From positions 2,706,501-2,770,500 of the forward strand of contig NC_004193.1 of the NCBI RefSeq assembly GCF_000011245.1: a stretch of 64,000 bases of DNA, written 5' to 3'. Origin of the DNA: Oceanobacillus iheyensis HTE831. GTDB lineage: Bacteria; Bacillota; Bacilli; Bacillales; Amphibacillaceae. Under the pieces are notes generated by a model. It was not told where the DNA came from, did no database searches, and saw only the letters and a list, made by a program, of their open reading frames with translations. Numbering within the stretch: position 1 is the stretch's first letter; every line of letters begins with the position of its first letter. Shown one piece after another: positions 26,224-36,090 of this stretch. A program made the position numbers and the translations under genes.

Positions 26224-27051
26224 TCAATCAAAACTATCTGGATTACTACCGGAACGATCATTTTGATTCATCGCATCTATCTGGTTCATTTCTTCTTCTG
26301 TTAAAGAAAAGTCAAAGATATCTGCATTGGCTATGATTCTTTCTTTTGTAATTGATTTAGGTATCGTGATTACTTCATGCTGAACATCCCAACGTAAAAT
26401 CACCTGTGCTGCAGATTTACCATATTTTTTAGCTATCGTTTGAATAATATCCTCTTCTAGCAATTGTCCTCGCTTCAACGGAGACCAAGCCTCTAATTGA
26501 ATATTATGTTGCCGACAAAATGCACGTAATCCTTCTTGTGTTAAATGCGGATGAAATTCCACTTGATTTACTGCCGGTATAACTTCAGCATTCACAAATA
26601 ACTTTTCTAAATGTTGTACATGGAAATTACTTACACCGATAGCTTTTACTTTACCGTCACGATAAAGTTCTTCCATCGCCCTCCATGTTTCCACAAAAGT
26701 ATCCTTCACCGGCCAATGGATTAAATATAAATCCAAATAATCCGTTCCTAATTTATCTAAACTTCGTTGAAACGCCTGCTTAGTCGAAGTATATCCTTGC
26801 TCATCATTCCATACCTTAGAAGTAAGAAAAATATCTTCACGAGGTACTCCAGAATTTTTGATACCCTCACCTACGCCTTTTTCATTATCATAGAATGAAG
26901 CAGTATCAATACTACGGTATCCGTTTTCTAAAGCTATTCTCACTGACTCTTCTGCAACCGATCCATCTTCAACTTTATAAACCCCTAAGCCGAATCCAGG
27001 CATCTCTACTCCATTATTTAACGTAAATGTATCTTGTAAACCTTTAATCAT
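26224..27051 (-). CDS. Aldo/keto reductase
   Basis: 275 residues, NADPH-dependent AKR5-like (YtbE/YvgN type). Catalytic residues are visible as DTASFYDNEKGVG (Asp, Tyr), LTSKVWN (Lys) and LYLIHWPVK (His), with GVSNFHV, VNQVEFHP and the IPKSITKERI cofactor loop. The start is set at ATG 27051, after GGAGGTG; the frame opens six codons earlier. It probably reduces methylglyoxal, glyoxal or other small carbonyls. It stands next to the MBL hydrolase but the 80-base gap leaves cotranscription open. Confidence 0.9.
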   Translation of the reverse strand: MIKGLQDTFTLNNGVEMPGFGLGVYKVEDGSVAEESVRIALENGYRSIDTASFYDNEKGVGEGIKNSGVPREDIFLTSKVWNDEQGYTSTKQAFQRSLDKLGTDYLDLYLIHWPVKDTFVETWRAMEELYRDGKVKAIGVSNFHVQHLEKLFVNAEVIPAVNQVEFHPHLTQEGLRAFCRQHNIQLEAWSPLKRGQLLEEDIIQTIAKKYGKSAAQVILRWDVQHEVITIPKSITKERIIANADIFDFSLTEEEMNQIDAMNQNDRSGSNPDSFD

Positions 27052-27132
27052 GTAGCGCACCTCCATCATTCATTGTTAGTACCATCATACATGAAATACC
27101 CTTTTCACTTAAATATATTGTCCCACGAAAAC

Positions 27133-28074
27133 TTAGTTTGTTTTATATTGATATACCCCATTAGTTAACTCTTTACTGCATTCTCCTGCTATTCTTAAAT
27201 ATTCTAAGTGAGCAATGGTCTCACCAACTGCAAATCGAGAATCATGAACTGACATTTTCTTCGGGAACAGTTTTTCAGTTGCTTCATATACAGTAGTTTC
27301 TACTTTTATCTCTTCCAAGAGAAAAGATAGTCGATCCTCATGGTGTTTTTTTATCTCTTGTATTCGTTTATTGGCATCTAAAAACGGGTTACCGTGAGAT
27401 GGGATTACCCATTCAACTTGTAACTTTTTAATTTTTTCTAGTGAAGCTAAATAATTTTTTAATGGATTTTCTTCACCATGAAACCAATAGGATATATTTG
27501 GGGTTATCTTTGGTAAAATATGATCTGTTGATAAAAGGACATTTTTCTCTGGATTATACAAAGTGACTAATCCATCTGAATGACCTGGCGTACAGATAAT
27601 TTCATATTCATATGTACCAAACTGAATTTGTTCTCCTTCCCTTAAATAATCATGAACAATTGGATACGGAGTTACATAAGGGTAAAAGGATGATGTATTA
27701 TCTGCTAATTCTGTTGCTATTTCTTTCGGAATACCAGCCAATTTATAATTATCTTTTAACTGTTGCAGAAATGGTTTTTCCCAAGAGGAAAATGCTGCAC
27801 GCTCATCAGTCTCTGTCATCCATACATTTGCTCCGGTTAATTGTTGTAATCCCCCTGCATAGCCAAAATGATCTGGATGATAATGAGTAATGATAATATC
27901 AGAAACACGCTTCCCTTCTAGTTCTTCATTCCACCGTTGTACCGTTTGGTTACGATGTAGCCCTGTATCCATCACTTTCACACCATTATCTGTTTCACCA
28001 ATAAAACAATTTACATGATTTAATCGAAACGGTAAATCTAAGGTGACTTTTTTAATTCCAAGCTGATCTAACAA
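27133..28074 (-). CDS. MBL-fold metallo-hydrolase (glyoxalase II-like)
   Basis: About 313 residues. The zinc site is seen in TTHYHPDHFGYAGG-like IITHYHPDHFGYAG, then CTPGHSDGLV, LLSTDHILP and PSHGNP near the C-terminus. A C-terminal helical extension (about 225-313) is the type seen in MBL hydrolases with a beta-lactamase 2 C-terminal domain. GTG 28092 and TTG 28074 are both possible starts; AAGGGA favours TTG. Substrate unknown. Confidence 0.83.
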   Translation of the reverse strand: MLDQLGIKKVTLDLPFRLNHVNCFIGETDNGVKVMDTGLHRNQTVQRWNEELEGKRVSDIIITHYHPDHFGYAGGLQQLTGANVWMTETDERAAFSSWEKPFLQQLKDNYKLAGIPKEIATELADNTSSFYPYVTPYPIVHDYLREGEQIQFGTYEYEIICTPGHSDGLVTLYNPEKNVLLSTDHILPKITPNISYWFHGEENPLKNYLASLEKIKKLQVEWVIPSHGNPFLDANKRIQEIKKHHEDRLSFLLEEIKVETTVYEATEKLFPKKMSVHDSRFAVGETIAHLEYLRIAGECSKELTNGVYQYKTN

Positions 28075-28116
28075 ACAAATCCCTTCTTTCACTAAACTCT
28101 TGGTTGTTGAATGAAG

Positions 28117-28314
28117 AAGAGGTTGGGATAAACAAAAAGCGGCATGTAGCTAGAATAAGCATAAGAAATGTACGTAGATTCCTGTAAGAGCAACACATAG
28201 GTGAGCCTACGATTCAGCAGGCTCACCATTTGCTTTAACATAACCGCAGTTTATTTCTGAAGCTTTTTTCAAAGCTAATTCATCTTTGGAATAAATACTC
28301 TCTCCCAACCTCTT
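28117..28314. repeat. Inverted-end intergenic element, GAGGTTGGGA family
   Basis: 198 bp. AAGAGGTTGGGA (28117-28128) and TCCCAACCTCTT (28303-28314) are perfect 12-bp inverted ends. The interior has a GGTGAGCCT (28200) to AGGCTCACC (28219) hairpin. It has no ORF. It lies between the MBL gene and the fatty-acid operon end and may be an RNA hairpin cluster or a mobile miniature element. Confidence 0.8.
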
Positions 28315-28380
28315 TTAACAAAAATCTATAAACTCGAACTTCGTAACTCTTTTTCTAGTTATCAACTTTATAGTGTTACA

Positions 28381-29973
28381 TTAATTTACTCTCTTTGCTC
28401 TTTCCCAGTACAACTCTCGCAAACGGAATTTTTGCAGTTTTCCTGTTGCTGTCTTTGGTAATTCTTCAACAAACTCAACTTTTTTAGGAGATTTAAAGTG
28501 AGCAAGATTTTCTCGGCAATAGGTTATGACTTCCTCTTCTGTCAGTGCTGAATGTGGTTGTGGCACAATGATTGCTAATGGTACTTCTCCCCACTTTTCA
28601 TCAGGAATTGCAATTACGGCTACTTCTAATACATCTGGATGTTTATAAAGCACTCCCTCTACTTCTGTAGATGAAATATTCTCTCCACCGGAAATAATTA
28701 AATCCTTTGCTCGATCCCGAATTTCTATAAAACCATCTGAATGAATGACAGCTAAATCTCCAGTATGGAACCATCCGTCTTTCATGGCCGCATCGGTTTT
28801 TTCCACATCTTTATAATAACCTTGCATCACTACATTTCCACGAGTGACAATCTCTCCTAATTCCTCCCCATTCCAGAGAACTTCTTCTCCATCAGGACGA
28901 ATGACGGTAGTTTCACCATTAAATGCAAGCTCAATTCCCTGTCTTGCTTTAATTGTTGCTTGTTCATCGGAGGATTTCTCATTAAAATCTTGTTTCCATT
29001 CACAATATAAGATAAAAGGTGACGTTTCTGTTAGTCCGTAAACATGCACCATTTCTAATCCTAAAATATCTTGTGCTTTTTGGATTAATGCCGCTGCAGG
29101 AGGAGATCCTGCGGTTGCCATCCTAAGCTTCGATTGTAAATTTAATTGTTTTGCTTTGGGCTCATTCACCAGCATATTAACCACTGTAGGTGCCCCGCAA
29201 AGCATGGTTATCTGTTGTTCTTCAAAAATATCTAATATTAATGGCGGATCCACTTTGCGCAAGCACACATGCGTACCACCTGCAGCAGTTATTGCCCACA
29301 CTCCTCCCCATCCATTCGCATGAAACATTGGTAATGTATGCAAATAGCGATCATCATGAGAAACATTAATATGATAAAGGAAGTTGGCTGCGTTTATATA
29401 GTTACTACGATGGGTTAGCATAACCCCCTTTGGATTCGACGTAGTACCACTTGTATAATTAATCGTCATTAACTGATTTTCATCAATTTCTACTATTGGT
29501 AATTCGACCTTATCATTATCATGATGTATTAACGCTTCATAAAGAGTACCTTGTAAGGAAGTACTCTCTCCATCAACTTCTACGATAATCATCTCTTCCA
29601 AGGACAAACTATTCTGAATTTCTTCAATAGGCTCAGTGAATGCCTCATCAACAATTAATAACTTAGCATCACTATGATTAATAATATAGTTTAAATCTTT
29701 TGCTGATAGACGATAGTTTAATGGAACCATGACTGCTCCAATCTGACAGATTCCATAAAAGCACTCCAACATATAATGTGTATTTGGAAGCATTACAGCG
29801 ACATGGTCACCTTCTTTAATACCTTTTTCGAGCAAACCTTTAGATAATTGATCAACTCGATGACCAAATTCTTTATACGTAAATGATTTATCTCCATCAA
29901 CTATCGCTATTTTTTCCGGATAATACTTGATAGCTCTACGTTTCCAATCTAGTGGGGTTAGTGGTGCTAGCAT
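28381..29973 (-). CDS. Acyl-CoA ligase (AMP-forming), branched-acyl cluster
   Basis: About 530 residues of the ANL superfamily. Signature P-loop NYTSGTTSNPKGVMLTHRS near residue 175, VYGLTETSP, WFHTGDLAVIHSDGFIEI and the C-terminal PKTATGKLQK with the catalytic Lys. It activates a fatty or aryl acid to its CoA ester. ATG 29973 is preferred over TTG 29979 on the position of GGGAG. It is the last gene of the long minus-strand catabolic cluster; a second ligase is at 33278-34894. Exact chain length is not readable. Confidence 0.9.
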   Translation of the reverse strand: MLAPLTPLDWKRRAIKYYPEKIAIVDGDKSFTYKEFGHRVDQLSKGLLEKGIKEGDHVAVMLPNTHYMLECFYGICQIGAVMVPLNYRLSAKDLNYIINHSDAKLLIVDEAFTEPIEEIQNSLSLEEMIIVEVDGESTSLQGTLYEALIHHDNDKVELPIVEIDENQLMTINYTSGTTSNPKGVMLTHRSNYINAANFLYHINVSHDDRYLHTLPMFHANGWGGVWAITAAGGTHVCLRKVDPPLILDIFEEQQITMLCGAPTVVNMLVNEPKAKQLNLQSKLRMATAGSPPAAALIQKAQDILGLEMVHVYGLTETSPFILYCEWKQDFNEKSSDEQATIKARQGIELAFNGETTVIRPDGEEVLWNGEELGEIVTRGNVVMQGYYKDVEKTDAAMKDGWFHTGDLAVIHSDGFIEIRDRAKDLIISGGENISSTEVEGVLYKHPDVLEVAVIAIPDEKWGEVPLAIIVPQPHSALTEEEVITYCRENLAHFKSPKKVEFVEELPKTATGKLQKFRLRELYWERAKRVN

Positions 29974-30028
29974 TTGCAAACAACTCCCTTATAGTAAGAT
30001 TTGTTTCATTCTTCTCACTTAAAAACAG

Positions 30029-31195
30029 TTACTTTGACAACAATTCTCTACTAATAATTAGCTTCATCACTTCCGATGTACCGCCATAAATCCGTTGAAC
30101 TCGAGCATCCGCATAAGCTCGAGCTATAGGGTACTCTAGCATATAGCCATATCCTCCAAATAACTGCAGACACCGATCAATCACTTCACCTTGAACTTCA
30201 GTACAACTTAGTTTTGCCATACTAGCTGTAGCAGTGTCTAAATTCCCTTCTATACACCTTGTTGTACATTCATCGGCAAAAGACCGTTGGACACGTACTT
30301 TGGTTTGTAATTCAGCCAATGTAAATTGCGTATGCTGGAATTGATCAAGGGTTGTTCCGAATAACTCTCGCTCCTTCACATAGCTCACCGTGTCAGTAAG
30401 TACGCCTTCCATGGAGGCAACAGCACAATTGGCAACAATCAACCGTTCCCGAGGTAATTCGTTCATTAACACGGAAAAGCCTTGATTTACTCCTCCAAGA
30501 ATATCAGACTCATCTAAAAGAATATCTTCAAAATATAATTCAGACGTATCACAAGCATGTAGTCCTATTTTTTCAAGATTTTTTCCTTTAGTAAAACCAT
30601 TCTTCTTTGCGTCAACGATAAATAGCGATATACCTTTTGATGGTTTTACATCCACTTTCGTTTTCGCCACAACAATTGCAAAGTCACAATGCTGGCCGTT
30701 CGTAATAAATGTTTTTGAACCATTTAAAACATAGCCATTTAAGCCTTCATCAAAATTGGCTGTGGTTTTTATCCGTTGAAGGTCACTCCCCGCCCCCGGC
30801 TCAGTCATTGCAATTGCACCAACTAATTCACCTGAAATCATTCTCGGCAAGTAATATTTCTTTTGTTCTTCGGTTCCATATTGCAAGAAATAGTTTGCTA
30901 GTATCGTATCATGTACGGATAGATTTGCTGCGATCGAGCTATATCCCTGTCGACAAAACGACTCTATTATTGTTGTCGAATAAAGAAAGCTTGCACCAAG
31001 ACCTCCATATTCTTCTGGTACTTCTGGAAGTAAAAATCCTTGTTCTCCAAGCTTATTCCAAAATTGTCTCGGAACCATTCCTTGTTCTTCCCAGTTCGTA
31101 TAATATGGGGTGACCTCCTGTTTGCAAAAAGTCTCCACGCTACGTCTTAATAAATCTAGTTCTGCCTGTTCCGATGAAGAAATAGATAAATTCAT
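30029..31195 (-). CDS. Acyl-CoA dehydrogenase
   Basis: 388 residues, FAD flavoprotein that inserts the alpha,beta double bond of an acyl-CoA. Visible are AMTEPGAGSDLQ (substrate/FAD region), GSKTFITNG, the RELFGTTLDQFQHTQF segment and the C-terminal LFGGYGYMLEYPIARAYADARVQRIYGGTSEVMK with the catalytic Glu in YGGTSE. ATG 31195 has GGAGAGG upstream. It is 49 bases before the ligase gene and 15 bases after the enoyl-CoA hydratase. Confidence 0.95.
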   Translation of the reverse strand: MNLSISSSEQAELDLLRRSVETFCKQEVTPYYTNWEEQGMVPRQFWNKLGEQGFLLPEVPEEYGGLGASFLYSTTIIESFCRQGYSSIAANLSVHDTILANYFLQYGTEEQKKYYLPRMISGELVGAIAMTEPGAGSDLQRIKTTANFDEGLNGYVLNGSKTFITNGQHCDFAIVVAKTKVDVKPSKGISLFIVDAKKNGFTKGKNLEKIGLHACDTSELYFEDILLDESDILGGVNQGFSVLMNELPRERLIVANCAVASMEGVLTDTVSYVKERELFGTTLDQFQHTQFTLAELQTKVRVQRSFADECTTRCIEGNLDTATASMAKLSCTEVQGEVIDRCLQLFGGYGYMLEYPIARAYADARVQRIYGGTSEVMKLIISRELLSK

Positions 31196-31210
31196 TACGG
31201 ACCTCTCCTT

Positions 31211-31987
31211 TTACTTCCCTTTAAAAGCAGGTTTTCTTTTTTCAAAGAAGGCTGCAATTCCCTCTTTATTATCTTCTGACTGTAAAAGTAAGGTTTGTAC
31301 CGCTAATTCTTGTAGATCATTCGTATCCTGGTTGTATTCACTAGCATGATTCACCATGTGCTTAACAAATTGATTAGCTAATGGCGGACCTTGTACAATA
31401 AATTGTGCAAAATCCGTCGCTTCTTCTAATAGATCTCCTTCTACTACACGATTTACTATTCCTCGCTCATAAGCTTCTTGTGCAGTAATATGCCTTCCGG
31501 ATGAAATCCACTCTTTTGCAACAGCTGTTGGTAGTTTATCAGCAAGACCTTTTAAAAGACCTAAATCCGGGATAATACCTACATTTGTAAAACTACAAGC
31601 AAAACTAGCATCTTTCTTTGCTACTATAAAATCGGCTGCAATTGCAATGCTAAATCCCGCTCCTGCTGCAAATCCATGCACAGCACTGATTACATATTTA
31701 TCTAAGTCCCGCATCGTTTGAATAATTTGCAGTGCTTTCTTCATATAATTCATAATTTGAGCGGAATTATTTAATGAATGCAGTACTTGTAGATCCCCTC
31801 CAGCAGAGAAACCTTTTCCTTCACCGGTTAAAATTACTACCTTCACCTCTGAATCTTTCTCTGCCTGATGTAGTGCTGCTATTAATTCTTCTGCCATTTC
31901 TATCGATAATGCATTTCGTTTTTCTGGTCGATTCATTGCTATATAAGCTATTTGATTTTCCTTTTGATAACGAACCGCAGATGTCAT
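31211..31987 (-). CDS. Enoyl-CoA hydratase/isomerase family protein
   Basis: About 258 residues. Crotonase fold with RPEKRNALS, the oxyanion-hole stretch GEGKGFSAGGDL and HGFAAGAGFSIAIAADF, then FTNVGIIPDLG. It hydrates the enoyl-CoA product of the adjacent dehydrogenase, or isomerises it. ATG 31987, GTG 31993 and GTG 32002 are alternative starts near AAGGGGTGG; ATG is chosen. The gene is 15 bases upstream of the acyl-CoA dehydrogenase start and 25 bases after the flavin oxidoreductase. Confidence 0.9.
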   Translation of the reverse strand: MTSAVRYQKENQIAYIAMNRPEKRNALSIEMAEELIAALHQAEKDSEVKVVILTGEGKGFSAGGDLQVLHSLNNSAQIMNYMKKALQIIQTMRDLDKYVISAVHGFAAGAGFSIAIAADFIVAKKDASFACSFTNVGIIPDLGLLKGLADKLPTAVAKEWISSGRHITAQEAYERGIVNRVVEGDLLEEATDFAQFIVQGPPLANQFVKHMVNHASEYNQDTNDLQELAVQTLLLQSEDNKEGIAAFFEKRKPAFKGK

Positions 31988-32011
31988 TGTCACTTTTTCC
32001 ACCCCTTACTT

Positions 32012-32974
32012 TTACTTAATAGCAATTTCGTTTTTGTTTTTGGCTTGCTCATATTGTTGCTGAAGTTCATTAACTACTTGTTGAATTGACTGTACTTTTG
32101 TTGTTCCTGCTACACCTTGACCAGCACCCCAAATATCTTTCCATGCTCTTATTGATGGGTCACCAAGCTCAGAAAAATCTATTTTCTCCTTCTTTGGTAG
32201 TTTATTAGGATCAAGTCCTGATTTTACTATACTTGGTATTAAGTAGTTTGCTGGTATCCCGCTAAATGCAGGCGTATAGAGTATATCTTGGCTGGTTGCC
32301 TCAATCGTTGATTGTCGGTATTCTTCATTCGCTCCGCTTTCTTCGGTTGCGATAAAATGAGTCCCAATATAAGCAAAATCAGCCCCTAATATTTGCGAAG
32401 CTAACACCTGATCACCTTGCGAAATAGCTCCTGCTAAAGCAATTGGACCATCAAAGAACGTCCGTACTTCTTGAATAAAAGCAAACGGATTTAATGTCCC
32501 ACCATGACCACCTGCACCATTTGCAACAAGTATTAATCCATCGCTTCCCTTTTCTAAAGCTTTCTTGGCAAATTTAAGATCGATTACATCAGAAAACACC
32601 ATTCCACCGTACGAATGAACAATGGAAACAACTGGAGACGGATCACCTAACGACGTAATGACGATTGGAGGTTGATGTTTTTCTATCAACTTTAAATCTT
32701 CATAAAACCGTTTATTTGATGAATGACTAATAAAATTAATTCCCCAAGGCGCAATTTTTTTATTGGGATCTTCAGCTCTTTTCTCCTCTAAAGTTGTATT
32801 AATCTCTGTCATCCACTCATCTAAGATATCCGTAGTACGAGCATTTAAAGCTGGAAAAGTACCAATAATTCCTGCTTCACAACCTCGAATAACCATATTC
32901 GGATTTGAAATTAAAAACATCGGCGCCATCATTACTGGTAAAGTCATTTGATTCTTTACATCTATTAATTGCAT
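32012..32974 (-). CDS. Nitronate monooxygenase-like flavoprotein
   Basis: About 320 residues, TIM-barrel FMN oxidoreductase of the 2-nitropropane dioxygenase / FabK-related family. Motifs: PVMMAPMFLISNP at the N-terminus, NGAGGHGG, FAFIQEVR, LAGAISQGDQVLA and GTHFIATEESGA. Such proteins occur in acyl-CoA catabolic clusters, although nitronate oxidation itself may not be the role here. ATG 32974 follows AAAGGAG; eight upstream codons are probably not translated. A MITE-like repeat begins 26 bases before the start codon. Confidence 0.87.
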   Translation of the reverse strand: MQLIDVKNQMTLPVMMAPMFLISNPNMVIRGCEAGIIGTFPALNARTTDILDEWMTEINTTLEEKRAEDPNKKIAPWGINFISHSSNKRFYEDLKLIEKHQPPIVITSLGDPSPVVSIVHSYGGMVFSDVIDLKFAKKALEKGSDGLILVANGAGGHGGTLNPFAFIQEVRTFFDGPIALAGAISQGDQVLASQILGADFAYIGTHFIATEESGANEEYRQSTIEATSQDILYTPAFSGIPANYLIPSIVKSGLDPNKLPKKEKIDFSELGDPSIRAWKDIWGAGQGVAGTTKVQSIQQVVNELQQQYEQAKNKNEIAIK

Positions 32975-33000
32975 AATTAAAGTCTCCTTTTTATACATAG

Positions 33001-33267
33001 ATCAATTTCATAATTGAAATGTTTTCTTTATAACAAATAATTTGTGAGAGTAATAGTTAAAATTTTTCGAATTAAAGCTAAACCTTGGCTTTGATTGTAA
33101 TGGAAGACGGCGACTTCAGCAGGAATAGTACGAGCTGAAGATCCACTTGAAAAGTGTTCTTCTTTTCAAGTTAGCTGAAGCCGTACCTGCGGAAAGCGTC
33201 CGTCTGTAATGGAAATCAAATTTGCTACCATTCGGATTTCACATAAATATCATATTATAAAATTGAC
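33001..33267. repeat. MITE-like element, copy 2, inside the catabolic cluster
   Basis: 267 bp. Ends ATCAATTTCATAATT and ATTATAAAATTGAC mirror each other. The interior has GTAATGGAAGACGGCGAC, GAGCTGAAGATCCAC and the hairpin-like CTTGAAAAG/CTTTTCAAG around 33150-33170. It is in opposite orientation to copy 1. It separates the ligase stop at 33278 from the flavoprotein start at 32974. Confidence 0.85.
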
Positions 33268-33277
33268 TCATTATTTT

Positions 33278-34894
33278 TTACTCATCTTTAATAGATAGTG
33301 TCTCTTTCACTTGGTCTCTCAATGCTTTTTTCAGGAATTTACCTACGGATGTTTTCGGAATTTCATTCATAAATATAACTTCATCCGGCAACCAGAATTT
33401 TGCAAATTGAGGTTGTAAAAATTGCAATACATCTTCTTTCGTCAGTTGTGCATTTTCTTTACATACTACACATGCAATCGGACGTTCTTGCCACTTAGGG
33501 TCTGGTATCGCTACTACAGCAGCTTCAAATATATCTTCATGTGCCATTAAAGCGTTTTCTAAGTCAACAGAGGAAATCCATTCTCCTCCGCTTTTAATAA
33601 GATCTTTTGTGCGATCGACAATTTTTATAGTCCCTTCTTCATCTATCGTGACAACATCTCCTGTATGCAACCAACCATCGTGAAATGTATCTGCACTACG
33701 ATCATCTTTATAATATTGATCGGCAATCCATGGGCCTCTAATTATCAATTCCCCCATATCTTCCCCATCTCGGGTAACATCTCCATTTTCGTTAATCGCT
33801 CTAATTTCAATACCAGGAACGACCATACCTTGTTTGGAACGCAACTCTAGTCGTTCTTCCGAATCTATATTATGCTGATAACTTTTTAATCTGGAGACCG
33901 TAACTAAAGGCGATGTTTCTGTCATCCCATATGCATGTAAAAATGGTATATTATACTTTGTTTCGAATGCTTTTATCATACTCTTTGGAGCAGCAGATCC
34001 ACCACAAAGTATGTTTCTTAAACTTTTCATCGAGTAATTGCCTGACTCTAATTCTTTTAACAGCCCTAGCCATATCGTTGGAACGCCAGCAGTGGTTGTC
34101 ACTTTATATTCATCAATTAATTGAGCTAATACTTGAGGTGTTGGCATTGGACCTGGTAATACTTGTGTTGCTCCAAACCAAGTGGCAGCAAATGGCATAC
34201 CCCAAGCATTCACATGAAACATTGGGACAACTGGCATTGTTGTATCCGTTTCTGATAATCCAACTGTATCTGTCATTCCTAAAGCCATACTGTGTAAATA
34301 AATTCCGCGATGAGTATACACCACTCCTTTAGGTCTACCTGTTGTTCCTGAGGTATAACAAATTCCAGCAGGATCTTCTTCGTTTAATTCAGTTGTAAAT
34401 TCATATTCTGAATCCGCTCTTTCTAAGAGTGATTCATAGGAGTAGACAGAAGTCAAACTAGTTTCAGGTAGATTTTCTCGGTCTGTCATAACGATATAAG
34501 CTTCCACATGTGCTAATTGATCCGCAACTCTTTCAATCAATGGCAATAGATCTTCATCAACTAGAATCACTTTATCTTCAGCATGGTTGATAATATAAAC
34601 TAAATCTTCCGGCGCTAATCTAATATTTATTGTGTGTAATATTGCTCCCATACTCGGAACAGCAAAATATGCTTCAAGATGGCGATGGTGATTCCACGCA
34701 AACGTACCTACTCGATCACCTTTTTTAATACCAAGAGACTCTAAAGCATGACCAAGGCGTTTCATACGTTGAACTGTCTCTTCATATGTAAACGTCTGTA
34801 TACCGGCTAACGTTCTTGATATCACTTCTTTCTTTGGAAAATACTTTTCCGTGTGTTTAATCATCGATGCTAGAGTTAATTGCGTGTTCATCAT
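33278..34894 (-). CDS. Long-chain fatty-acid-CoA ligase
   Basis: 538 residues. P-loop CYTSGTTGRPKGVVYTHRG near residue 180, HAYGMTETSP, the long-chain linker GWLHTGDVVTIDEEGTIKIVDRTKDLIKSGGEWIS, and PKTSVGKFLKKALR with the catalytic Lys. The SGGEWIS motif is typical of long-chain acyl-CoA synthetases. AAAGGGG precedes ATG 34894. It lies between the CaiB-like gene and the MITE copy; the second ligase of the cluster is at 28381-29973, so the two may act on different chain lengths. Confidence 0.92.
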   Translation of the reverse strand: MMNTQLTLASMIKHTEKYFPKKEVISRTLAGIQTFTYEETVQRMKRLGHALESLGIKKGDRVGTFAWNHHRHLEAYFAVPSMGAILHTINIRLAPEDLVYIINHAEDKVILVDEDLLPLIERVADQLAHVEAYIVMTDRENLPETSLTSVYSYESLLERADSEYEFTTELNEEDPAGICYTSGTTGRPKGVVYTHRGIYLHSMALGMTDTVGLSETDTTMPVVPMFHVNAWGMPFAATWFGATQVLPGPMPTPQVLAQLIDEYKVTTTAGVPTIWLGLLKELESGNYSMKSLRNILCGGSAAPKSMIKAFETKYNIPFLHAYGMTETSPLVTVSRLKSYQHNIDSEERLELRSKQGMVVPGIEIRAINENGDVTRDGEDMGELIIRGPWIADQYYKDDRSADTFHDGWLHTGDVVTIDEEGTIKIVDRTKDLIKSGGEWISSVDLENALMAHEDIFEAAVVAIPDPKWQERPIACVVCKENAQLTKEDVLQFLQPQFAKFWLPDEVIFMNEIPKTSVGKFLKKALRDQVKETLSIKDE

Positions 34895-34947
34895 AACAAT
34901 CGGCCCCTTTACATTTTTTAATTTTTAGAACAACTCATCATCCAAAC

Positions 34948-36069
34948 TTAATATATTTTTTTTGCTCGGTTTAATAGTTCTTCATTATGTTCACCAAGAG
35001 TTGGCGAAGTTCTCCGGATTTCTCCCGGGGTTTCAGACATCTTAATCGGTATTCCGATTTGTTTCATCCCCCCTTTATCAATAATCATTTCTCGGGAAGC
35101 AACATGTGGATCTACTACTAGCTCATCTAGGGTTTGTAATGCTGTAACACATGCATCTTCCCCATCAAATAAAATCATCCATTCATCTAATGTTTTTTTC
35201 TTGATGACATGTTGGATAGAGGTAATCATTTCTCGTTGAATCTCAAGTGAAGCATGTAATTGTGATACATACTCATATTTACCGATAACTCTACAAAACG
35301 TTGACCAAAATTTATCTTCTAATCCGCCCATGGACAAGTAGCGGCGATCTTTCGTCTCGTATATTTGATAACATGCGTACCCACCATAAAGCAGTGATTT
35401 CTCTCGGTTCATCGACTGGCCATGAAAGGTTGCAGGTAACAGCATATGGAGCCAGGAAACCGCCCCATCTAACATGGAGACATCAATATACTGGCCCACT
35501 CCAGTATTCTGACGATGAATATACGCCATTAAAATTCCGATTACTGCTGGATAAGCCCCCATTCCTATATCTGCCATTTGAACAGATGGTAATACGGGTT
35601 TTTTCTTATTATCACTCATCATTTGAAGGATACCTGCCGTACTTAAGTAATTAATATCATGTCCAGCTTTGTCTTTATATGGTCCTGTCTGGCCATAACC
35701 AGTTAAAGAACAATAAATTAAACTAGGTTGATATTCTTTTAGTGTGTCGTAGTCAAGACCAAGATTTTTCATTACTCCTGGACGAAAAGATTCTATTAAT
35801 ATATCAGCACTAGCTAGTAATTCTAGAAAGCTCTGTCTATCCTCGTCATCTTTCAAATCTAGACAAACACTCTTTTTATTTCTATTTATTGACTGGAAAA
35901 GAACACTATCTTCGTTTCCGTATTTAGGATCAAAATTACGTAGATAATCTCCACCATTCGGTTGTTCTATCTTGATTACCTCCGCTCCAAAATCTGCTAG
36001 CATCATCGAACAATAAGGACCGGGTAGTAGTCTTGTTAAATCTAAAACTCTTATATTGGAAAGCGGCAT
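34948..36069 (-). CDS. CaiB/BaiF family protein, alpha-methylacyl-CoA racemase-like
   Basis: 373 residues of class III CoA transferase fold: VLDLTRLLPGPYCSMMLADFGAEVIKIEQP at the N-terminus, SLTGYGQTGPYKDKAGHDINYLS in the centre. The GHDINYLS stretch is the one that carries the catalytic His of alpha-methylacyl-CoA racemases, which favours an epimerase role over CoA transfer, but the family is hard to split by eye. A racemase would fit the breakdown of 2-methyl-branched acyl chains with the flanking dehydrogenase, hydratase and HSD10-like genes. Confidence 0.85.
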   Translation of the reverse strand: MPLSNIRVLDLTRLLPGPYCSMMLADFGAEVIKIEQPNGGDYLRNFDPKYGNEDSVLFQSINRNKKSVCLDLKDDEDRQSFLELLASADILIESFRPGVMKNLGLDYDTLKEYQPSLIYCSLTGYGQTGPYKDKAGHDINYLSTAGILQMMSDNKKKPVLPSVQMADIGMGAYPAVIGILMAYIHRQNTGVGQYIDVSMLDGAVSWLHMLLPATFHGQSMNREKSLLYGGYACYQIYETKDRRYLSMGGLEDKFWSTFCRVIGKYEYVSQLHASLEIQREMITSIQHVIKKKTLDEWMILFDGEDACVTALQTLDELVVDPHVASREMIIDKGGMKQIGIPIKMSETPGEIRRTSPTLGEHNEELLNRAKKIY

Positions 36070-36090
36070 AATGCTCCTCCTCTTATACGA